Shown here piece after piece: positions 30,901-44,216 of a DNA stretch of 64,000 nucleotides; position 1 is the stretch's first letter, and each line of letters opens with the position of its first letter. The stretch is from Cristatella mucedo (taxonomy: Eukaryota > Bryozoa > Phylactolaemata > Cristatellidae). The position numbers were made by a program, and so were the translations under genes. Under the pieces are notes generated by a model, which had not been told where the DNA came from, did not search any database, and saw nothing but the letters and a program-made list of their open reading frames with translations. The stretch lies in assembly GCA_009760855.2 (NCBI GenBank), contig WPIO01000033.1, positions 1,774,501-1,838,500 on the forward strand, given 5' to 3'.

Positions 30901-32757
30901 TGTCTCTCTACTTTCATCCGTGCAATAAGGTGCTTACAGCTGGTGCAAAACTCTGCAGCTTGGATTGCTTGTCGTGAACATCGCAATTGCCACAGTACTT
31001 CACAAACTTCTGGCCGACCTGCAATTGCTCCCAATGAGGCAGCACATTGACTTTAATGTTTTGTCCCCGATGTTTAAGTTCTTTTTCATTCTCTTTCCCG
31101 AGCTTAACTATCCAAACTCCTTCCCAGTCAGGCTGTTCATCTTACCACCAGCTCTTCTGACTCAAAGTTGTTTAGCTATATCTCGAACCAACACGTAATC
31201 TTTTTGAGATCATGCTTTCAGCTGTATACTCACAAAGTCTGGAACTCCCAAAGTCTGGAACTCACCTCGGACTGACGTCGTGACATCCCCTTACGACATT
31301 TAAAATGAAGCTAAGCAGCTGCCCTTTCCTCACAGTATTAGCAGAGTCTATGCGAATTATTCTGGGTGCACTTATGCAGGCTGGGTTCATGTGAATTATG
31401 CTTTGTGCTTATCATGCTGATAGTTAACAGGTAATCAGGCAATAAACAGTATGACAGTAGTCAGGTTAATATGTTATCACTCCATAGTTGACATGCTTTA
31501 TTCAGCAGCGACACGGATTGAATTCAGCACCCACACGACACGGATTGAACACGATCAGACAAGTATTATTTAAACCATGCCAGTGCCTCGTCTGACAGAC
31601 CGATCGTTGTTCTCAATCGTTCAAGTAGGACATTGTGATCAATGGTGTCGAAGGCAGCTGATAGATCTAGCAGAGCTAGGGCAGTGACATTCCCGTCATC
31701 GTTGCTACTATAAATGTCATTATTAACACGGAGGAGAGCAGTTTCAGTGGAGCGTTGCCTCTTGAACTCTGATTGAAATGTTTCTAAAATTTCATTATTT
31801 TCAATATGTTCAACCAGCTGCTTAGCAACAATTATTTCAAGAATCTTTGACAAGAAAGGAAGAAGGGAAACTAGGCGATAGTTTGCAAGGACCTCTCTAT
31901 CTAATCCAGGCTTTGTAGGTATGGGTCTAACAATTGCCGATTGAAGGACTTGGGTACGACCCCTTTTACCAAAGAAGCATTACAAATCTCAGTTATGGCA
32001 GGGCTAAGTTGGTCTGCCAGTGAAGACCACAGAGATGATAGTATAGGGTCTTCAGGAGACGAGCTCTTTTTGCTAGACCATATTAAGGTAGCCACATCGC
32101 ATGCAGAAACCTGGGAAAACCTTTTAATGAAGGTCACAGGTTGTGATTCCGCATATGCTTTATTCGGAGGGGGCTTTATGGAGGCACAAATGTGCACAAC
32201 TTTTTCAGTAAAGAAGGCTGACAACTTTTCTGCTGAGCCGTTTACATCTAGGGAATCAGACCTCTCAGCATTGGCCAGTAAATGGTTTACTTTCTTATAA
32301 ATCTGTTTAGGGTCGTACTGGCAGAAATTCAGCTTTCGAGTGAAAAAAGAAGCCCTGGCTGTTTTTTTGTAAATTCAAAGGAATCGTTTCAACTCTATGA
32401 CAGTAGTCAGGTTAACATATTATCACTCAATAGTTGACATGCTTTATTTACAGTTTATGAAAAATTCCTAGAGAGATGAATGATAATTCTTAGAGTGTTA
32501 TAAAAGTATCTTTTTTATCAATATGACCTACATACAATGGACCGAGAAAAAGCTCCTGCGGCGAGTTTTTGGAGTTTGCAAAAATTCCATACTCATTCGA
32601 TTTGTCTGGCGGTTATCTCTCTGAGGCTTGTCTTTCATGTAGATGCTAGTTAGCACGAGTAGTCGTCTTTATACATGGGCATGTGAAGAGCACCTTACGT
32701 TCGAACAGGAGAGCAAGAGTGAAATATTGTAATTATATGTTCCTCTTTCTCCTCTCT

Positions 32758-32806
<49 letters not shown>

Positions 32807-35800
32807 GTATGTATGTGTCTTTATGTGTGTGTCCTTGTAGGAGTGTGTGTGAGTGAGTGTGTGTACTGATGTGTGGGGAGCAAGAGCACATGCACCTCAC
32901 TGTCCTAGTCCCACCAGGTCGGTGATACTGAAAGTTATAGTACACTGCACCATGGTTCATAGCATGTTGTATGTGGCTCTTAGTTTTACGATTAACAACG
33001 TGCAAATACCCAGCAGCAAGTTGAAAGCAAGGCCGGAGTAGGAGAAGAACTGGAGATAAAGGGGAATGTGTTGCAGTCAAGAGCTGCCGAACTCAAGAAA
33101 TTCGTGTCAACCAACGTTCGAAAGGGAAAATTCCGATTGTCTTGCAAGAAATGTGTAGGAGAATGCTGCAGTTGTTGATGAGCGGAGCATAGGCACCGTT
33201 GGCATTAATCACTCTGCTAATGAAAAGGGTTCCTAATCTAGGCCGTGAGAGAGTGTGGGAACACAAGGAGCTTAATGATGTTATAATAGGTTAGGCTTTG
33301 GTCGTTAAAGGGGTATCTATTGTATCTGACCTTTGACTGGCAGCACCAGTCATGGTAGCAGTGAGGTATATGCCTAAATTTACTTTACAGGCGATCCGGT
33401 AGCTTTGTTATGCAGTAACTGTAGAAAACTATCAAGTTCTCTTATTCTGCCAATATGCAGTTACTATAATGCACTGAAGTTATCCCCGGTGATTTTTAAT
33501 GGCCTTGCCTAGCCGTTACAGTTTATAGTTACTAATTTCAAAATATCATGGTTGTGGCTGTTACTAGTGCTGGCATGTAGATCCTAAGTTTTAAAAACAA
33601 AACAAATATTGGGGTATTGGCAGCACATGTCTTACAAGAAGTTGCATTTCCGGCACACTCTTGCATCTTTAGCTGATGCAGTTCTTAAGCAAAGTAGAGG
33701 GATCTGGCGCTCAACAGTATTAGATGCTACGGTAGATCCAGGAGTACTGGTAGAGACGTCCTGCCCTGGTCAGTAACTTTCAAAGGGTCATTGTAAACCG
33801 AAGCAGAGCAGTCAGTATCTGTGGCATTGTTGGCTGTAAGTCCCGATTGAACTGGCTTGCAAGATCTTTTGAATTTAAATAATTCAGTAAGTGCTGCAGT
33901 TCAGACCCAGCTGAGAAAATTGAAGGCAATCAAATGTCTGCTTCAGTACTTGACTCCTGATCTGGTTCGTGAAATGCAAGCCCCTTACTCCTGGGCTAAG
34001 ACCTAGGTACCCCATTTGGTGGATGCCAAAATTGTTCTGTGTGGCTTCAAACCCAGTAGCTTGGTGCATAAAACCGTAGAACATATTCCATGCACCACGT
34101 GCACTGCAGTGTAGAGGTTACGGCACAAGCATCGATCTGATATACTCATTATCAGTATGTTTCTTCTGTATTAAAAAAGGTAGAAAGCAGCTGATTCGAC
34201 TCCCTTATTTAAATAACGGTAAATGAGTCTCTACGGCTTTCACCTACATTCTGTAAGCAGGACTCGGACCCACATCGTGGGTTGTGAAATGTGAGCCCCT
34301 GACCCCTAAGCCCTGACTCCATGTGGTACGATACATGCCATCTGCTGTTGCATACTTTGTCTGATTTACCTGGCATTTGAGTTTTTTATTGCTAGGTAGG
34401 TACAATGTGGAGTCAAGCCGGATTACTACTGGGTTAATGGTTAATAAGCATTTTTATTTGCCGTTGGACCAGGTTTTTTCCCAGTCATTCTTTTACTGGT
34501 GAGAAGCCCATTGTACGTGTTGATTGTTATGGTATCAGCCGTAAGCTCCTGGATGGACGCTGGATACTTTTCATATCTACCCAAGTACCTGGAGTCGCAA
34601 TTCCACCAGTCTTCAGCCTTAGCCGACGTTCAGTCTGGTGAGTGGCTGTGCAGATTGATCTCGGCAGCAAGCAGTATGATATTTGGCTTGTATTTGCAAT
34701 TAAGTGTTTGCTATATCACTTGATGTTTACTGCAATTTAAGAAGTATTTGTGTGCTGCTGTCTTTCTTTTGTATAGCCTTTTATCACACGAGCTTATTTC
34801 CTTAGATCACAAGTCCTGAAATGGTCAAATGAGACTGTTCCTTTGGTTCTTATCAGTCCAGTTTCTTCAATTAGTTAAGTATATTTTTGTTGTGTCCACA
34901 GCTGAAAGAACCACTGCATTAGTTAAGGCTGTGCGCTACTTTTTTGTGTATCGAAAGAAGCATTTAACTAATGCACTCCTTTCCTTGGTAGAGCAACTGC
35001 GATAGCGGCTGCCGATGGTATTGCTAGATAGAGAACTACAGGTCTTTCTCAAATCTAAAATCCATGCACCGGCTGTATTTTTTACCAGGCATTATGTATG
35101 CAGAATGCTAGTCATCTACATTAAAAAAAGAATAGTAAATCAGCAGTGTTTCTCCTGCATTCTGCCTAGCATGCGCATTCTAGGCACTTTTGTCTATGCA
35201 ATAACTTGAGGTTTCAGATTGTCACCTGGTTCTAAAGTTTGCCTCAGGGCAGCAGATGTCCAACCTATCTTAAATAATCGGTGGCCATGTATGTTCCAAT
35301 CTTAAGCCAAGCTAACTAGCTGTATGTCTAATGCCTTGATTTTACGTACGGCTCTTTTGTGATAATGTCACAACCCTTGTTCACACCCTTTCCCACGAAA
35401 TGATTTGCTAGATTTTTGGAGCAGTGTTGGCTCGACGAATAGATCAGCTCTGATGCTTCGCACAGTCACGATCATGTTAGTAAGCTTGCTATAATTCATG
35501 CAAGTTCTTGGTTTTTTGGAAGATTCATAAAGAAAAGCAGAAAAAAACGGCATGTCTTTCTTTTCTGAACTAGAGTTAATTGTGCTAGAATAGGTGGTAT
35601 TGGGAAAAAGTGGGCTGTATTGGTTTTGGCATAAATTATGCTTAGAATGGAACTATCTCTTAGTAAACACTTACTGCTCCATGAATTACATAAGCTAGAA
35701 GGATCTCGAAATGTGGACAATTGTGGGCTTGGTCTTGATTGGGGTTATGTGAGGCCCCAGATTTTATTACTGGATGTGGGAGATCTGCTTTCTAAAACAT

Positions 35801-38800
35801 TTTGAAGTGCTGGTAATCTGACTTAAGGCTCAAAAGTTAAAAAAAAACATTACAAATTGTTGACCAAAATCGTGTTGAACTTCATCGACAACTATGGAGT
35901 AGTGTAACGTAATGTATCTCCGTCTGTAACTCCACAAAGCCAATAGACTAAGTGGGTGTTATGCAGGAGAGTTTTCGCACTCTCAAAACCTAAGCACACT
36001 CAAGGCCTGAGCAGCTTTTTATGAGCATATGGTAGCCAACCGAGTTTATCTCCCACAACAAAAAGAATGTGAGAGGCTCAGCTGTCTCAGGAGTGCAGTT
36101 GAGGACGTGAGTAGTATGGAAGTAGCAGCTTAGGACGGCTGGAAAGGATGTTCCACAGTCGGAAGCAGGAGAGTAGATGTCGTTGCGAAAGAATTACGCG
36201 AGTTCCTCAACCTAGAACCTGCAGAGCAAAGGTTCTGGCGCCAACAGTCTGTAAGCATTGGAACAGAGCAGCTTATGTTTTGTGCATAGAGAACCTGAGG
36301 GCACGAGGATACTGAAACTGGTGCAGCTGTTTGCCTAGGTATGAAGGCGCTAAGTCTGGTGAGCCTTATGGGTCAGTCTAAGAATTTGCTTTGTATCTGT
36401 TGATCAACCGGGAGCCATCGCAACTCCTTGAGCAAAGGCGACACATGGCTGAGCCTCTAGGAGTTATTGACTAACCTTGCAGCTATATTCATCACAAGCT
36501 GCAGAGCCTTAATGGCTTTTTTAGGTAGCCTAGTCAAAATGGAATAGCTTTAGTGCAGCCCAGACAGAACCAGTGAGCTAGTTAAATTGTTAGCAAGCCA
36601 CCGTTGTAGACCTAATCTTGGGTGGACATCTGACGTGATGGCTAGCTGTGGAAGCAGTTTTCGTAAGGGTAAATGTCGCAAAGATACTGCAACAGTTGAA
36701 TAATTTTTTGTGGTAGCTCTTAAAAGACAATCATATTAGTAATGGGGATGTGAAGTTTGAAGGTTTTCACATTAAAGGTAAACATTAAAAACCGATAGGA
36801 TAAACCATGTCTTACCCGGAAATAAACGGGAAGCAGCACTTCTACGAATAAAATTGTAACCGATCTTTGCATCAAATGTGACTTGTGTCCCTTGGTTCAA
36901 CTGTCGTACATTGAGTTACATATTTGCAGCTTGTTGAGGTACGTGCTTGTGACTTTTAGACAGCTTTATCTACAGTTAAGCTTTTTGCCTTTTTCAATTC
37001 CATAATTTTGCCACTCATGAAAGGTCTTAAATTTTATTATCTAAAATCATGAGTATGTATATTAAAACTATCCAACCGAAATTAGAAGTGAACTGCTACA
37101 GTGGTGTAAAATCAGAACTCTAATTTAAAATTGTATGTTGATCTGTCGAGTATTGGCCGATTTGTAGAATTTAGAGGGCACAAAGTTCTGCTGGAAATGA
37201 AGCTGTTTGAAAGTCACAAGCATATATTTTGAGTTACCAAGGTTCATCAGCTGGGAACACAAGTCCCATATCAGGCAAAGATTTGTTAAGATTTATTTTT
37301 TAGATATGATACTTGCTCTGCCTAATCCATTTTTGATGATTTCCTTTGACGTAGAAATCTTTCAAACTTCGAGTCTCATTTATAACATGCCTGTCTTTTG
37401 AAAGGTACTCTAAGCAGTTATTCGATGGTTGGGCCAATCTTCACATTTTTTCTCGACATATACTCTTTAGGAAACTTTTAAAATTTAAGTAGTTATTAAT
37501 TAAGACACCTAAATGCCAAGCACATGGTTAAGGTGGCACAACAGCATGACCTATTAGAAGAGCAAAGTCTCCTAGTCTAGATGCATGCTTAGGGTGTCCC
37601 ATGGTATTGTCGTTAAGTTTGAGGAAATATGCAGATATCCAGGATGGATGTCTACTAGGCAACTACACAGTGTATCATTCATCGCCGAGCTGGTTTGGTC
37701 TAGCAGTTAAGTTGCTCGCCCCGACTAAGGTCTGACTGAGGTCGTGGGCTCGAGCTCCGAGGCATATGTGAAGCGCCTGAATAGAGATTAAGTTCTCTTA
37801 GGGTGCTATATAAATGAATTATTATTATTATTATCATTCGCTGCAGCTAATTCCATTGGTTTAAACGATAAATACTCATGGGTGTTGTCAGCATAGAAGT
37901 CATACCGGATGCCGTGGTCCATATCACGTTCCCAGAGGCTCGTTATAAATGGAGAACATTAAAGGACAGAGAAATTATCCTTGTGAAACTCCACCGGTCA
38001 CTGGTCTGCTGGATGAGACTTCACCATCAGACTTGACCACTAGACGAAACAGATGGAACACGATCGGTAAAGTAGTAAGAATAATGCATTTGTATAGTAT
38101 CCACAGAAAACTTGGTCTATTTCTAGGCACTTTGCATGTGCTATAAAAGAAGCATAATCAAATTGTTAGTGTTAACATGTCAACAAGCAAAACATGGTCA
38201 GGGCTGCATGCACAGTATCAGCATGTAAATGTGGTTAGTGACAGCATGCACAGTGTCAGCACACATACGCACATAAAGGACAAAGTACGATTTAAACCAT
38301 GCCAGTGGTTCGACTGCCAGACCGATCGTGGTTTTCAATCGTCAAGTAGGACATCTTGATCGATAGTCTCAAATGCAGCTGATAGGTTAAGTAGGGCCAA
38401 TGCAGTACCGTCATCATCACTGCTTAGGATCGCTGGTCACACTGAGGAGAACAATGTCAGTGAAGTGGTATGGCGTAAATCCCGACTGAAATTATTCTGA
38501 AAATTCTTTTCAATGTGTTCTAAGAGCTGCTTACCGATAATCTTTCAAGACTCTTTGACATAAAAGGAAGAAGGGAAACAGGGCGATAAGTTGCTAGCAC
38601 CTTTAAATCTAATCCAGGCCTGTTAAGTATTGGCTAAAATATGGCCGACTTTAAAGACTTTTGAACAATCTCTTTATCCAGAGAAGCAGAAATTGGCACC
38701 TGACTGTCACCAAGGTCGTCAAGATAAATGTTAGAGTCTCTAGCAATCAATAAAGGCTTGTAATGTAATGTAATGTATCTCTGTCTGTAACTCCACAAAG

Positions 38801-40637
38801 TCATAAAGACCATGTGGGTGTTACGCAGGAGAGTTTTGTATAGCGCACTCACAGCCTAAGCGGCTTTCGGTACCGAATGCATACCGAAAGCCGCTTAGGC
38901 TGTGAACCCGAATGCATACCGAAAGCCGCTTAGGCTGTGAGTGCGCTATACAAAACTCTCCTGCGTAACACCCACATGGTCTTTATGACTTTGTGGAGTT
39001 ACAGACAGAGATACATTACATTACAAGCCTTTATTGATTGCTAGAGACTCTAACATTCATGTTGACGACCTTGGTGAGTCAGGTGCCAATTTCGTGAATG
39101 TCTGTAGAGCTTCGGCTTGGTCCAAAACGGTATTCATACGACTCATATCGGTGGCCATACTATTAATTTTGTGTCTCAAATTTGATGTCTATCCGATCGA
39201 CATTGTAGTGTGGCACATACTACGTTGGATCATTACTCAGTTTAACTTACTGTTCCTACTCAGTAGTGTGCTCAGGGTAGCATCGAGCTTGTCACACACG
39301 AATACTATAGTGAGGAACTCCTAAAAAACTCCATAAACCAGGTTAGACAGCTAGAAGGGGGTTGGTAGATCACAATTATGAGAGGCATGGTCTTTCATCA
39401 GGATCTGATAGCAACTGATCAAACGATGGCGCTTGCGAAAAACTGTAGGTCCTATAGCCAAGCGAATTGCGAATAAGGATAGCTACTATGCCACCTACCT
39501 TGTTAGACCTTGGGTGTGCGGCTCCAGGCATTGGTATCCTGAAACGTTGTATGCTAGTGCTATAGTACTAACTTCTGTTTTGCTAGGTCTAGTCTTTTTT
39601 GTGCATTATTATGCTTCGTTTTCCTAAAGTTACCGATATTAGCCTTATTTCAATTGTAGGCGTGTCGTGGTCTGTCGTTAGCACCATCGCTACAATCGCT
39701 GGTGGCTGGCTTGTCAGTCACTTCCATCTCAGCGTTAAGCAGTGCACTGTAGTGGTGCTATGCAGCTGTGCTTGTGGTGCTATACTCTTGGGTGTGGCAG
39801 TGCTATTTGACTGTCAGGAGCACCCAGTCAAAGATAGGTGAGGTGATATGGCAGTAACTATAGCACTAGATACAGTGCATGCATTTCACCATTGATGGAG
39901 CTAGCTTACAGCTATTTCTTGGCGTTCGTACGACCTATACTGTTATACGTTGTTGATCTGGATTGTCTCCTTGCTGGCTTCCATTTATAGAATGCTGCGG
40001 TTAGACAAAGTAATTTTTGTCACTGAGACTGCATGGATGGGGGCTTATTAGGATCAATTATTGATTGCCTCGTGACAGAAGTACGAATTTCATTGCATGT
40101 GTAGCTAGGTAAGCAAGTAGGTAGCCTGTTACATCCTCGAGACTTTTGAAGGACGACTTGGAGGAGTGCTGTGCACCAACCAGCAGGTTTCTAAACCTAT
40201 CATTGTGATAGCCTTCCCCAAAAAGCTTATTGCAAGGTCTGGGGTAAGCCTGAGTTTTGTCGTTAACAAGAGCAGCCTTTTTAATTGTAGTAAAATCACT
40301 TCTAATCAGCTACCATATTGTTGCTAGCTTCACTTGTCCCGACTGACGTCACGACACCCCCCTCGAGTTGACATTTAAAAGAAGCTAGAAATGCACTTTT
40401 GTATTACTGCATTTTGTGAGTCCTTGTGATTTTTCCTTTATATGCTTGTGCATGCCGACACCGTACATGGTGCTACTAACCACATTTACAGGTTGATACT
40501 CTGCATGTCACTCTATCCATGTTTTGCTTGTTGACATTGTACATATTACCCGTTTGATCATGCTTCTTTTACATCACGTGTAAAGTGTCTAGAAAGAGAT
40601 TAAGTTCTCTGTTGGTGCTATGCAGATGTATTATTGC

Positions 40638-40683
<46 letters not shown>

Positions 40684-43600
40684 GTTGCATATTGTACGTA
40701 CTGTATTGGGCTTTTGCAGGGCATACCTTGTTCCTGCATGTGCCTGCAACGCCACCGAATACAACCCAGTGTGTCTTGGCGGCAATCTATCTTACTACTC
40801 GCCGTGCCACGCAGGTTGTCGAAACCTCTCGAAGGCTGATGACGGCACAATCGTACGTTTGACTCCTTGTTCGTTGTTCTGGTGGTATCCTGCCACCCAC
40901 AGTTGATCTGTTGCACGAAATAGTGGCATCCACAGGTCTTGTCTAACCTGGTCTAAGCACCACTTGCAAGAACGCTGCTCATGTTCGGTCCCAAGGCATG
41001 AGCTGTCTTAGTCACCTGTCCACAGTGATAATAACAAGAATAATAATAATAGTAATAATGCATTTATATAGCTCTCTCACATAACCTAATCTCTTTCTAG
41101 GCAATTTATGTATGCTTTAAAAGAAGCATGATCATATGGTTAGTATTAACATGCACAGTGTCCACAACCATGACATGAGTAGAAGTGAGATACACAGAGT
41201 CAACATGTAAATATGGTTAGTGGCAACGTTCATAGTGTCAGCATGCATTAGCACGCAAATGACGAATCACGAGGACCCACTAAATCCTGTGACAAATAAG
41301 TGTTTTTAGCTTTTTGTTAAATGTAGTCAAGTCATGGGATGTCTTGACATCAGTCGGAAGTGAGTTCCGGGCTTTGGGGTCATGGGACCAGGGATCACCT
41401 GTTCACCACATGCACTAGGTATTTCTGTTGGGTACCAAAATTTCAGATAGAACTCCCATGACTAGTAACTCTCCTTTGGCTAAAGAGAGTGCTGTGATAG
41501 TAGTTCGAGCACTTTAGCTATTTCTTCAATTTGATTGCAAAGCATAATAGTTTTTACCATTTCAATCCTGAACCTGAGCAATTGATGAATGACTCTAGAG
41601 GGTTTACTATCAAAACGGCTTATTCTTTCATACTGTTACACTGCTTCACTGTTTCTTCCTAGGCCAGTGGCCGCTGCCGGCGAGTCAGGTAGCAACCAGC
41701 ATATTATTGGCCCAAGTCAGACAGGATTTTTTGAGAGATGCTCAGATCTCACGTTACCAAGGAGTCAGCAAATTTGCGTGGCTCGCGTTTGCGTGTAGAT
41801 GAATTTGAGGGTCTGCGCTGAACAGCACCCTGGTCAAGCAGCTGCCAGTGTGGCTGGCAGACTAACCACGGCTGGTGTCACTGGAATCGGTGTTGAGGGC
41901 GATTTCTCTGCTTGCACTATGGGCGAGGAGAGGTGCCGTGAGACAAGGCTGTACGTCTCTTCAAGACGGTTTTAGCTCCGACTTTTGCAGAGCATTCAGC
42001 CTTGTAGGTGTACTTAGGAATTCTTTCTGGTTGAAATATCCCAAAGAATTCTTTAAGGAAGCAGAAGCCACTCGACACGCTCTTTTGAGCCCACGTGCAG
42101 AGTCCTGTGTAGCTCTGGGTCCCTCTCGGTGGCCACTATGATTGGGCATGCTTAGCCGGAGCCATGCTTGTCCTGCGGCAATGTACCACCACCATTCCCT
42201 TCGTATTCTCTGACGTCCACCTCTGCTTGCCCTCCAGCACGCACTAGCTCAGGTAAGCAGCGCTCCTTTACGTCCTTTTGCTTTGCAGCTAGAATACCTT
42301 AGCTGTGGAATGGATGGCTCGTCGTCGGCTGTTCAAGACGTATGCCACAGTAGCTGCAACGGTAGTGCCTACGCTTTCCTGGTTTTTGTCGCCTTTGCCT
42401 ACGGCATTCCTGCTTTGTCGCAGATGGCATGCATAACCATTGTGCTGAGGTGAGCAGCTTGCTACAAGTATCAGATGGCACCACTGTCCCGCATGCAGCG
42501 CATAGGCTATGCAGCCGGCTCATGTGGCACGACTGAAAACTCATCGGTGTTTAAAACGAATCTCACTATTTTCTACTTTAGGTCTGTTAGAAAGGAGCTT
42601 CGGGCATTCGGTATCGGCATCATGTGTGAAGCAATGTCTCTATTTGGTGAGTCATTAGATGCTGCCATTCCGTCATCTGGTGGTCAGCGGCCCAACGCAA
42701 TGAACTTCTGATCTGCATGTGCCCAACGACTGCTAGCATAGAATTTGCAAAATTCTATGCTAGTAAAGCATTGAATTCTTCAAAGCAGTGAATTTTGGGC
42801 ATCTTTAAATTGAATTATTAAACTCAACGAGTGTTTTGTAAAGATATATAAGAATCCTATTATTCTGGAAAAGATATAGTCGTGCTTTCGTCTATTTCTG
42901 GTCTATGGTTGAAGATACTGCCTTGACAACCCTATTAACAGCCAGGTCTGCTCATTTCTTGACTGTCTAGAGAATTTGGTTTGGCCCAACACGTTAATCA
43001 TACTACCCACCTCGGTGGCCGTATTCTAGATCGCATGATCACTAAGGATGTCTTCCCCACTGACCTTGTGGTGTGCCTGCTAACCCTCTCGGATCATTGT
43101 TCGGTCTCGAATTGACATACACATTTTTAAAATCTGTTTTGTGATGCGGGTCTTCTTGATCTGCACCCAGACTCGATCGACAGCCACGATACCCTCACTG
43201 ATGCAGTGAACATGACACTCGGGAGTGCTCTTGACAAGCATGCTCCCATTCATTCTATCCATGTACAGACCACATCAGCTCCACAGTCAAATCTGCCCAC
43301 TTTCAGCTACATAGCATTGCTAAAATTCGGGCTTGTTTAGATAAGGACACCACGTCTAAGTTGGTCCGTGCATTCGTGACATCCCGTCTCGACTTTTGCA
43401 ACTCACTGCTTACTGGCCTACCAGCATGTGCGATCAGGCGATTGCAGCTGGTGCAAAACTGCGCAGCTAGGCTTGTCTGTCGTGAGTGTCGCAGCTGCCA
43501 TATCACACCACTTCTCGCCGACCTGCACTGGCTACCAGTCAAGCAACGGATTGACTTCAAGGTTTTGTCGCTCACTTTTAGGTCACTTCATTCTTTGGCT

Positions 43601-44180
43601 CCAGCCTATCTCTCAGATCTACTCCCCCACCAGCCCAAGCATCGTACCACCCGCTTTTCGGAATCCAACAGTCTACCAATACCTCATACAAACCTCAAAT
43701 CCTTTGGAGACCGTGTATTTAGTTCGTATGCTCCCAAAGCCTGGAGCTCCCTCCCGACCTGCGTCAGAACATCCCCTGACTTGACCACATTTAAAAAGAA
43801 CTTAAAAACACACCTATGTAGGACAGCATTTAGTGGGTCCCTGTGACTCGTCCTTCATGTGCCTATGCGTGCTGACACTGTGCATGCTGCCACTAACCAC
43901 ATTTGCATGCTGACCCAGTGCATGTCACCCCTAACCATGTTATTCATGTTGTTTGTTTATCAAGCATGATATTACTCACCATTCAATTGCATTTCCCTTT
44001 GCAGCAAATGTAAAGCGCCTAGAAAGAAATTGAGTTCTCTGAGGGTGCTTTATAAAGTGCATTATTATTATTATTATTACAGAGTCGTGGAGACTCCTTT
44101 CTTTTACAAAAAACTTCAAAAGATGTGCCATGTTAAGCACAGGCTTGAAAGTCGTTTTAAGAAATCGGAGTCTGATGCAG

Positions 44181-44216
<36 letters not shown>

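Larger units (their letters stand above)
37500..38690 (-). mobile_element. LINE-B RT region, minus, with nested insertions
   Basis: Thumb region at 37500-37640. The RT active-site region at about 37840-37925 reads FYADNTHEYLSF in place of FYADDTQ, and the RT fingers/palm lie at 38290-38640. A + SINE (37689-37835) and a minus LINE-A tail (38080-38290) interrupt it. Confidence 0.65.

Noticed and set aside
37689-37765. tRNA gene
   Set aside because: A and B boxes are present, but the acceptor stem is not closed, the unit continues into a LINE-like tail and several diverged copies exist, so it is a SINE.
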